64,000 nt of DNA, from assembly GCA_029261835.1 (NCBI GenBank), contig JAJDAO010000016.1:46930-110929 (forward strand). The letters run 5' to 3'. Numbering within the stretch: the stretch's first letter is position 1; every line of letters starts with the position of its first letter. The notes under the pieces are model-generated. The model ran no database searches. It had not been told where the DNA came from and worked only from the letters and a program-made list of their open reading frames with translations. Of this stretch, positions 27,412 to 35,492 are shown in pieces. The position numbers and the translations under genes are program-made. The stretch comes from Deltaproteobacteria bacterium. Its GTDB lineage: Bacteria > Myxococcota_A > UBA9160 > UBA4427.

Positions 27412-29715
27412 ATGAAGAGGACACCGATCGCTCTCCTGGCCGGCATCTTCTCTCTCTTCCTTCTCGCAGGTTGTGACGGCACCACTGGAGCCGTTGGGTC
27501 AGCGGGCCCCACCGGTGCAACGGGTGCAACGGGCTCAACGGGCGCTACGGGAGGCGTCAATCCGACCACGTCGGTCGAGACCTGTGTGGGCTGCCACGGC
27601 AGTGGCACGGCGGTGCCGGTCGGCGACATTACCACCGTCGGCGACGCGCACTACATCAATACCACTGCCAACGGCCTGATGACGAGCTCGGGATACCGGC
27701 AGCTGAATCTGGCCTTGACGTCCGTCGATGTCACCGGATCAAATGTCATCATCGAATTCACGGCAACGGATGAGCTCGGCGGCACGGTCGCCGATCTCTA
27801 CGCGGCCGACGGGCGCTTCACCATCGCGAAGCTGGTCGCGGGCAGCGGCATCGGAGAACCCAACGATTGGAGCAGCCTGATGACCACGACGGAGGATCCG
27901 GGAAGCGTCGGCACCGGTCCAGGAACCTCGACCATTCAGGCCACCTATGAGCGCTTCACCACCTCCGCCGGCGTGTTCGCATACCTGGGCACCGGCAATT
28001 ATCGCTACACGTCGTCCTTCGATCCGAGCTCGAGTGTTGCAAGCGGAGACACGCTCCGTGTCGCGATCCAGATGTCGGCCTCCGATATCCCCCCTGGCAA
28101 TGGCTGGTGCGACTTCGACGCCAACCTGAGCTCGGCGAACAACTGTACGTCGGCCGTCACGGTGACCAAGGATGTCGTCCAGACCGCCACCTGTAATGGC
28201 TGCCACGGCACGACCACCGACACGCAGCTGGGTATTCATGGTGGCGGGCGCACGGATGTCGAGTACTGCGTCACCTGTCACAACCCGGACTCCACCGACG
28301 CCAATAGCGGCGAGAGCGTGGATATGAAGGTGATGATCCACAAGATCCACCGTGGCTCCTCCCTGAGTCAGTCATACACGATCTGGGGATACGGGGACGC
28401 GGCGCACGACTACTCCAAAGTCAGCTTCACCAAGGAGATCGACAACTGCACCAACTGCCACACGGGTGGAGGAGCGGACGTCGACAACTGGAGCACGCTC
28501 CCCACGATGGCGGCCTGCGGCTCCTGTCATGACGACATCGACTGGACGACCGGTGCGAACCACGCCGGTGGTGGCGCGACCAGCAACGGGTTCTGCGCCA
28601 TCTGCCATCCGCAGGCGGGTGCCCTGGGCGCGGGAGGCGGTCCTCCGTTTCCCGTGGAGACGGTTCACCAGGGGGTGGCGCGAGCCACCGAGGCAGCCCT
28701 CTATGCCGGTGGCTCGAATGGCTACTCAATCGACGCCGTCAGCTTCGATTCCAGCACGGATGTCTTGACCATCGACTACTCGGTGACCAAGAGCGCCACT
28801 GCCATGGATCTGGCTGCCGACTCGGAGTGGACCGATACCTACGCTCTCGGTGGCGGAGGTGCGAGCCGCCTCAATCTCTCAGTGGCCTGGGATACCTCCG
28901 ACTACAACAACAACGGTAGCGGCGCGACACCCGGCAAGGTGGTTGACATCAACGGCCTCGACATCGCGGGGGGTACGGTAACGGCCCAGGGCGGGGGCGT
29001 CTATCGAGTGACGACGACGCTTCCCTCCTCGGCATCGGACACCGTGACGGTCACCATAGACGGCCATCCCGCTGCAGATCTCGATTCGGATGGTACCTAT
29101 TCTGATCGCATTCCGGTGAAGAGTGTATTCCAGGATATCAACATCAACGGCGGACGCGCGGTCGTGGTTGCGCGTCGCGCCATCGTGGATGTGAGCAAGT
29201 GCAACAAGTGCCACGACGCTGCCGGTCAGGGCATTAGCCTCCACGGGAGCAATCGCACCGGCGAGGTCCAGGTGTGCGTCGTGTGTCACAACCCGGACGC
29301 GACGGACATCAATCGCCGTCCGTCGGACCCGACCACGACAGCGGATGGGAAGGTGGAGGAGTCGATCGACATGAAGCGCATGATCCACCAGATCCACAGT
29401 GGCTCCGATCTGGTGAATGGTGTGGTGATCTATGGCTATGGAAGTGCGGAGCACGACTACAGCACGGTCGGTTTCACCGGCAACAGAAAGAACTGTGAGA
29501 CGTGTCACTACGCGGGTACCTACGATACGCTCGACGCAGCGAACTCGTTGGCCTCGACAATCAGCACTGGAACCGATGTGGCCGATCCCGACGACGACCT
29601 GAACATCTCGCCCACCGCGGCAACGTGCTCCTCCTGTCACGACGACGACAAGTCGACGGATCACATGGAGCTGCACGGCGCGTCGTTCAGTGCCTTGGAT
29701 GACGACATCTTGTGA
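27412..29715 (+). CDS. OmcA/MtrC-family decaheme c-type cytochrome lipoprotein
   Basis: Ten CXXCH motifs counted; lipobox LFLLAGC; collagen-like GXY stretch after the Cys. Confidence 0.88.
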   Translation: MKRTPIALLAGIFSLFLLAGCDGTTGAVGSAGPTGATGATGSTGATGGVNPTTSVETCVGCHGSGTAVPVGDITTVGDAHYINTTANGLMTSSGYRQLNLALTSVDVTGSNVIIEFTATDELGGTVADLYAADGRFTIAKLVAGSGIGEPNDWSSLMTTTEDPGSVGTGPGTSTIQATYERFTTSAGVFAYLGTGNYRYTSSFDPSSSVASGDTLRVAIQMSASDIPPGNGWCDFDANLSSANNCTSAVTVTKDVVQTATCNGCHGTTTDTQLGIHGGGRTDVEYCVTCHNPDSTDANSGESVDMKVMIHKIHRGSSLSQSYTIWGYGDAAHDYSKVSFTKEIDNCTNCHTGGGADVDNWSTLPTMAACGSCHDDIDWTTGANHAGGGATSNGFCAICHPQAGALGAGGGPPFPVETVHQGVARATEAALYAGGSNGYSIDAVSFDSSTDVLTIDYSVTKSATAMDLAADSEWTDTYALGGGGASRLNLSVAWDTSDYNNNGSGATPGKVVDINGLDIAGGTVTAQGGGVYRVTTTLPSSASDTVTVTIDGHPAADLDSDGTYSDRIPVKSVFQDININGGRAVVVARRAIVDVSKCNKCHDAAGQGISLHGSNRTGEVQVCVVCHNPDATDINRRPSDPTTTADGKVEESIDMKRMIHQIHSGSDLVNGVVIYGYGSAEHDYSTVGFTGNRKNCETCHYAGTYDTLDAANSLASTISTGTDVADPDDDLNISPTAATCSSCHDDDKSTDHMELHGASFSALDDDIL

Positions 29716-29716
29716 G

Positions 29717-29745
29717 CCTGGTGGTCGGCTCTGCCGACCACCAGG
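29717..29745 (+). terminator. Strong hairpin after the decaheme cytochrome (terminator/attenuator)
   Basis: CCTGGTGGTCGGC-TCT-GCCGACCACCAGG, 13-bp perfect stem followed by TCTTCTTC. Confidence 0.75.
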
Positions 29746-29754
29746 TCTTCTTCG

Positions 29755-29781
29755 GGAGCTGCCCACCTCGTGGGCGGCTCC
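29755..29781 (+). terminator. Second hairpin in the same intergenic region
   Basis: GGAGCTGCCCAC-CTC-GTGGGCGGCTCC, 11 bp paired with one mismatch. Confidence 0.55.
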
Positions 29782-29899
29782 TCAGGAGGCGGCGGCTCAG
29801 GCGGGCCGCCGGGGTTCCTGCTAGAGAAGGACGGGCTAGAAGGACGACGCGGGCGGGCAATCGGGGCGACTTACACCATCACGGAAGGGGGATGAAGGG

Positions 29900-30823
29900 G
29901 TGCGCAGTGTCAGCCGACGCCGAAAGGAGAAGCGTTGGGCAGGTGGTTGGGCGGACTTCGGTGCCCTCTCCTGGCTGGCCATCCCGCTCCTCGGGATACT
30001 CGTTGCGTGCGCGACGACGTGGTCGCCCGCCGAGCCCCGCAGCTACCGCCGCACAGCGACGGTGCCAGGCGCCAGCGAGCTCGTGGGCCTTGATGAGTGC
30101 GAAACATGCCACGAAGGCGACGACGGGCCCGCTGTGGTTCCGGCCTATCACAACGACTGCGAGAGCTGTCACGGATCCGGCGAGCTCCACATCGATAGCG
30201 AGGAGGTGGCGGAGATCCGCTTCCCGGCCAGCGCAGATTGTCTCGTTTGCCACGAGACCGGCCGCTCCACGCAGATGGCTTGGACGACATCGGAGCACCA
30301 ACGCACCGGCGTGATGTGCTCGGACTGCCACGAGCTGCACAGCCGCGAGCCGCGGCACCTGCGCGCCGTGGCTCCGGTGCAGGATGTACTGCTGCGCCAG
30401 GCAAACGATACGACGAAGCTCTGCGGCAGCTGCCACTACGAGATTACTTCGCGACTCAACCTCTCCTCGCATCACCCCATCCGGGAGGGGATGATCGGCT
30501 GTGCGGATTGCCATCGACCGCACGAGAACCGGCGCGTAACGCTGGGAGCGCGCACCCAGCTCTGTACCGGCTGTCACGAGGACCACGCCGGCCCCTGGAT
30601 CTACGAGCACGCTCCGGCGGCAGAGGACTGCGGCTACTGCCACGTGCCGCACGGCTCGAGCAGCTATAGCTTGCTCGAGACGAGCCAGCCGGGCGTGTGT
30701 ATCTCATGCCACACGCTGGCGGAGCAGTTTGTCACACATGAGCCGTTGGCCTCCATGACACGCTGTACCGACTGTCACGAGGCGATTCACGGATCGTATG
30801 CTGACTCGCACCTGAGGAGGTGA
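29900..30823 (+). CDS. DmsE/MtrA-like decaheme c-type cytochrome
   Basis: Ten CXXCH motifs (CETCH CESCH CLVCH CSDCH CGSCH CADCH CTGCH CGYCH CISCH CTDCH); LGILVAC lipobox-like. Confidence 0.87.
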   Translation: MRSVSRRRKEKRWAGGWADFGALSWLAIPLLGILVACATTWSPAEPRSYRRTATVPGASELVGLDECETCHEGDDGPAVVPAYHNDCESCHGSGELHIDSEEVAEIRFPASADCLVCHETGRSTQMAWTTSEHQRTGVMCSDCHELHSREPRHLRAVAPVQDVLLRQANDTTKLCGSCHYEITSRLNLSSHHPIREGMIGCADCHRPHENRRVTLGARTQLCTGCHEDHAGPWIYEHAPAAEDCGYCHVPHGSSSYSLLETSQPGVCISCHTLAEQFVTHEPLASMTRCTDCHEAIHGSYADSHLRR

Positions 30824-30833
30824 GACTGGAACC

Positions 30834-32996
30834 ATGGTCCACCGAGCACACTTCGGCATTGGCCTGCTCGTTCCGCTTATGCTGGCCGGCTCGGTCGCAG
30901 CAGATGAGGAATTCGAGCTGCTCTGGTCCGCGACGCTCCTGGGAGAGTTCAATGTCATCGCCTCGGAGGAAGCGAACAACGACGTCACCGGCTTCTTCGA
31001 CCAGTACGAGTTCATACCGAACAAGAGCGACGCGGCGCCGTTTCAGCTCGGTGTGCGTGACGCGTCGCTGGACTGGATCGGCGGCGATGGCGCGCCACGG
31101 CTGCAATTCCGTCTGCAGAGCCCCAGCTCGAATCTCGCTATAACCGGCTCCCAGACCGGCGAGCCCTTTCTGAATCAGCGGGCCCTTCTACTGGGGCGAT
31201 TCGGTGGCATCCGCTTCGACGTTTCCTACGATCGCTTCCGAACGCAGGCGCTGCGGTTCTTTCCGAACATAGCCGGCACGCCCTTCACGCACGTGGATGT
31301 GACGGATCCAAGCGACCGCTTCTTCCGAGACCGCACCGGGTTTGACAGCGAGATCCGTCTCAGGCCCCACGAGCTCTTCGAGAGCCCGAAGCGAGGCGTT
31401 GACTGGCTCGCGCCAGAGCTCGCCTTGCGCGGTGGCTATCAGATTCGTGAAGGTAAGCGGCAGGTCGGCTTCCTGCTCAAGACCGCCAACGTCAACGACC
31501 CGGTGTCCTTCACCGGACACCCCGATCAAGACGTCGGTGAGGTGGGCGTGGGTCTACTGCTCGCGCCCGGCGGCCTCTTCACGATGACCTTCGATTTCGA
31601 CCACAAGCGCTTTCGCGAGAGCGCCCCCGCCACGTTCGAGAGCACTCTCGGCACGGCATCCGCCTCGGACTCGCTGCCGATCAGCTTCATCCCAGACAGC
31701 GATCGATCCACCAGCAGCATGCGGCTCCACAGCCGCATCGGTGAGCGTGCCGTGCTCGAAGCGGGCTTCCAGGTCTCGTGGCTCGAGCAGGTGGGCGACC
31801 TGACCCCGGTCCAGCAGGCTGCGGGCTTGCGCGAGAACGAACTCCTCTTCTACTCGACCAATATGGCGGCCGACGTTGTGTTGGGCGGTGGCGTTTCGGC
31901 GAACGCCTTTTTTAAGTACGACCAGCGCGACAACGACATCCAGCGGGACACGGCTGGCTTTGGCCGCACGAACTGGAGCCAGGTCGACTTCTTCTTCGAG
32001 CGATGGCGTCGCATTGTCGGCGGTGCCGAGGTCGTCTATCAGCTGCGGGGGACCAACCAGCTCGCTTTGGGTGGGCGCCTGGAGTGGGTCGACCGCGAGC
32101 TGGACTTCGCAGTGCCGAATTCACAGGGCGGGTGGGTCCGGCCGCTAAACGCTCTGGTGGCGAACGAGACACAGATGTACACGGTGTACGGGCGTGCGAG
32201 CCTTCGCCCCGCCACGGGCCTGCGCGTTCGCGGAGAGATCGGCTATCGCGAGGCTCCAAAGACCGGCTATGTCGTCGATCTCGACGACTATGTCTATGGG
32301 AAGCTGCGGGCATCGTATGCGCTGCAGTTCTGGCGGCCCGTCATGCTCTCTGGTTTTGGGCAGGGGGGCTTTGGCAAGAACCGAGACTTCAGCATGCAAG
32401 GGGGAACCGCAGCCCAGCCCATCGGGAATCCCGTGGGCCTCGACTTCGAGAGGTACGACTTTCGCTGGGGCCTGACAATCACGACTCCGCTGCGGGACGA
32501 CATGACCCTCTTCGCTTCGCTCTTTCACGCACTTGATGTGCAGGACTACAATCTCGTGCGCTCGGACGTGGCGCGCTACCTCCAGGAGATCGTCCCGAAC
32601 AGCTTCTGGGTGGCGGGCCCTGTCGAGTACCGCACGGACGACGTGAGCCTGATCCTGGGCACGCACGTGCAGCTCGCCGAACGGACGGACGCCGGTCTTT
32701 CCTACAGCTTCACACACGTCGAGGCGAGCTACCGCTCGAGCGCGCCCTCTGCCGCGATCCGGCGCATCCAGGGCTCCAGCATCGTCGACGCCGACATCCA
32801 CGGGCTGGATCTGGAGTTCGGACATCGACTGAGGGATGGGCTGCGCATGCTCGTGGGCTATCGGTTCCAGCTCTATGACGACAGCGCTCCCGTGCCCACC
32901 GGGACGGGGAGCGTCGTGACGCCCCTGGATCCCTCGACCTACCAGCACACCTTGACCCTCGGTGTCACCCTGACCAGCGACCTGCTGGCACGCTAA
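30834..32996 (+). CDS. MtrB/PioB-like outer-membrane beta-barrel
   Basis: 720 aa; signal peptide, alternating beta-barrel pattern, position directly after the MtrA-like gene. Confidence 0.8.
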   Translation: MVHRAHFGIGLLVPLMLAGSVAADEEFELLWSATLLGEFNVIASEEANNDVTGFFDQYEFIPNKSDAAPFQLGVRDASLDWIGGDGAPRLQFRLQSPSSNLAITGSQTGEPFLNQRALLLGRFGGIRFDVSYDRFRTQALRFFPNIAGTPFTHVDVTDPSDRFFRDRTGFDSEIRLRPHELFESPKRGVDWLAPELALRGGYQIREGKRQVGFLLKTANVNDPVSFTGHPDQDVGEVGVGLLLAPGGLFTMTFDFDHKRFRESAPATFESTLGTASASDSLPISFIPDSDRSTSSMRLHSRIGERAVLEAGFQVSWLEQVGDLTPVQQAAGLRENELLFYSTNMAADVVLGGGVSANAFFKYDQRDNDIQRDTAGFGRTNWSQVDFFFERWRRIVGGAEVVYQLRGTNQLALGGRLEWVDRELDFAVPNSQGGWVRPLNALVANETQMYTVYGRASLRPATGLRVRGEIGYREAPKTGYVVDLDDYVYGKLRASYALQFWRPVMLSGFGQGGFGKNRDFSMQGGTAAQPIGNPVGLDFERYDFRWGLTITTPLRDDMTLFASLFHALDVQDYNLVRSDVARYLQEIVPNSFWVAGPVEYRTDDVSLILGTHVQLAERTDAGLSYSFTHVEASYRSSAPSAAIRRIQGSSIVDADIHGLDLEFGHRLRDGLRMLVGYRFQLYDDSAPVPTGTGSVVTPLDPSTYQHTLTLGVTLTSDLLAR

Positions 32997-33111
32997 GGCC
33001 GCCGCCTCGCGCCGCCCCATCCCCTATCGCCAATGGACGGCGAGGCGCATCGGATGGGCGGAGAATCCCCTAGACCCGGGAGATGCTGCGGTTCGGCCAC
33101 GCGCGGGCGCG

Positions 33112-35265
33112 ATGAGTGGACTCGCCGGGCGCTTCTCTTCCCGGAGGCGGTGGCTATGGTGTTGTCGGGGGAGGGCGATGGCTTTGCTGCGCAGTAGCGG
33201 TCGTGATGACCAAGGCTTGGCCTTGAACGACGGCGATACGATCGCCGTCACCGGCGGTGGTCCGTCTGGAAGCTTCTTCGCCATCCGAGTGCTGCGGGAG
33301 GCCCGGAGAGCCGGACGACACGTCAAAGTGGTCATCATCGAGAAAGGAAAGAGCATAGGACGCGACGGTATCTCGCGGCATGGGAGAGGGTGCAACCACT
33401 GTGCAGGAGGCATCTCCCCCCGGTTGAACGACGTGCTCGAACAGAGTGGGTTGGCGATCCCAGGGACCGTCATTCGGGGAGAGGTGGACACCATTTGGGT
33501 CCAGGGGCTGTGGAAGAACTTCCCATTCAAGGTTCCGGAAGACATGAGAATGTACTCGGTGTTGAGGGGGTCGTTCCCTCAGCGCGCGGGTAGTGAATTC
33601 GGGGGATTCGATGGTTTTCTGCTGAGAGAAGCCGTCAAGGAAGGCGCCGAAGTCGTTTCGGGAGAGGTTCTCGGAATCGACTACTCCGACACGGGAATGC
33701 CCCGGCTCGAGATGAACCCGGCATATGAAGCGAGCAAGACCATTGAGGCGAGCTTCGTCGCGGTCTCGACCGGGATCAACATCCAGCGTGGCTCGGATTA
33801 TGGGTCGAACCCGCTGATCTGTTGCCTGCGAAGAATCAACCCACGGTTCAGCCCTGCCAGGACCAGGAAGGCGCTGATATTCGAGCTCGAGGTTGGTCAG
33901 GACTATCTCAAGAAGCACATGAACCGGGAGATCTACTTCGTCGAGTACGGCTCGAAGGAGCTGTCACTGGAGCACATCGCCCTGGTTCCCAAAAGAGAGC
34001 TTCTTACCGTGGCGTTGATCGGCCGCTCCATTGATGAGGCCGAGTTGCCAAAGGATGCCAGGAGGATCGTGCGTGAGGTGCTCGCACTGCCACACATGAG
34101 GCGGATTCTGCCGAGTATGGAACCCGCTCCGCTAGCCTGCATCTGTGCTCCCAGAATGGCGGTGAGGGCGGCGAGGCATCCCTATGCCGACCGGGTGGCA
34201 TTGATCGGTGATGCGGTCGGCTCGAGGCTCAACAAGGATGGTCTCTACTCGGCGTATAGAACCGCCACGCAGCTCGCTGACACCGTGTTGCATCACGGCA
34301 TCGATGAGAGGAGCTTGGAGACGAGCTACGGACCGGCGGTCGAGTGGCTGGCACGAGACAACCGATATGGGGAGCTCATGTTTGGCGTCAGCAGGCTCAC
34401 TTTCCGCACGCCGGTGGTGAGTCGCATCGTCTATCAGGCCTTTGCCACCGAGTTGAAGGTTCGAGACAAGGATCGACGTCCGCTGGGGACGGTCCTCTGG
34501 AAGATGGCAAGCGGGACTTCCGATTACCGTGAGGTCCTGAAGGGCATGTCAAGTCTTCCCGTACTGCGGTCGTTCTTGGTGGGCGGGGTGCTCGTGACGT
34601 TGCGCAATACGCTGACGGAGATGTTGTTCGGGGTGAAGTGGGGTGAGTACGGCAGATACCCCACTGTGATCATGAAGGAGAAGAGGGGCGACGTGAAGCG
34701 AGCCATCGAGCAGAGGTTCGGAATCGAGATCGGCGAGTCACCCGAGTTCGAGAGGATGTACAAGATCAAGATCAGAGCATCGCCCCGGCAAGTGTTCGAC
34801 GAGCTGGGGAAGTTCGGCGACGAGCGGCGGAACTACTTGAAGCTGAGGTCACTCGAGATCAAGCGGATATCGGGTTTGCCGAACGAAGTGGGGTCGGTCA
34901 TCGAGTACAACGCCAAGCTCATCAGCATGACGCTGAGAATGCGGCTGACCAGCGTCGTCCCGGACAGGGCCTTGCTGTATGCGGTGGATGAGAAGTTCGC
35001 AGACAGGGGCAAGCTCGTATTCGATATCGAGAGGACGAAAGACGGGAACTGGGGTCTGGTGCTATACGCCGCGTTCGACTTCAAGAGGGGCAAGAGGCTG
35101 ATAGGCCGCATCTATTGGAGTCTGTTCCGGATATTCTTTCCGGCGTTCTTGCACGACATATTCTGGAACCACGCGCTCTGCCGCATCAAGGAAGACGTCG
35201 AGGACATAGCGGAAGAGGACGTGCTTCCTGCCAGGAGCGGCGCAGCGGTCTGTCGGCAAGGGTGA
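33112..35265 (+). CDS. Geranylgeranyl-reductase-like FAD oxidoreductase with C-terminal START/SRPBCC-like domain
   Basis: IAVTGGGPSGSFFAIRVLR, GRGCNHCAGGISP, YADRVALIGDAVGSRLNKDGLYSAYRTA; ~170 aa extension YKIKIRASPRQVFDELGKFGDERRNYLKLRS... Confidence 0.7.
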   Translation: MSGLAGRFSSRRRWLWCCRGRAMALLRSSGRDDQGLALNDGDTIAVTGGGPSGSFFAIRVLREARRAGRHVKVVIIEKGKSIGRDGISRHGRGCNHCAGGISPRLNDVLEQSGLAIPGTVIRGEVDTIWVQGLWKNFPFKVPEDMRMYSVLRGSFPQRAGSEFGGFDGFLLREAVKEGAEVVSGEVLGIDYSDTGMPRLEMNPAYEASKTIEASFVAVSTGINIQRGSDYGSNPLICCLRRINPRFSPARTRKALIFELEVGQDYLKKHMNREIYFVEYGSKELSLEHIALVPKRELLTVALIGRSIDEAELPKDARRIVREVLALPHMRRILPSMEPAPLACICAPRMAVRAARHPYADRVALIGDAVGSRLNKDGLYSAYRTATQLADTVLHHGIDERSLETSYGPAVEWLARDNRYGELMFGVSRLTFRTPVVSRIVYQAFATELKVRDKDRRPLGTVLWKMASGTSDYREVLKGMSSLPVLRSFLVGGVLVTLRNTLTEMLFGVKWGEYGRYPTVIMKEKRGDVKRAIEQRFGIEIGESPEFERMYKIKIRASPRQVFDELGKFGDERRNYLKLRSLEIKRISGLPNEVGSVIEYNAKLISMTLRMRLTSVVPDRALLYAVDEKFADRGKLVFDIERTKDGNWGLVLYAAFDFKRGKRLIGRIYWSLFRIFFPAFLHDIFWNHALCRIKEDVEDIAEEDVLPARSGAAVCRQG

Positions 35266-35492
35266 GTCCGGCTCAGCCCCGCTGTCTGGACAGCCCCGAG
35301 TTGTGCATCACGGCGGTCACGCCGGACGAGGCCATGGTGCCGGCTGCCAAGGGAGCTGGCGTGCCTCCGCCTGCCCTCGGGTGCGTCCTCGCAATAAGGT
35401 TGCACTCTACTATGAATGTATGATACAAGGATATGGGGCGGCGGCAACGACTTTCGAGGTCGGTCCCAGGGGCGGTGAGAAGAGGCCAGGTT

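Noticed and set aside
28879-29766. 295-aa minus-strand ORF
   Set aside because: Antisense to the decaheme cytochrome with multiple CXXCH motifs.
32145-33020. 291-aa minus-strand ORF
   Set aside because: Antisense to the MtrB-like barrel.
35397-35425. TTGCAC...TATGAT promoter-like sequence before the RND gene
   Set aside because: Spacing is not consistent with a sigma70 promoter (13 or 15 nt); too weak to list.
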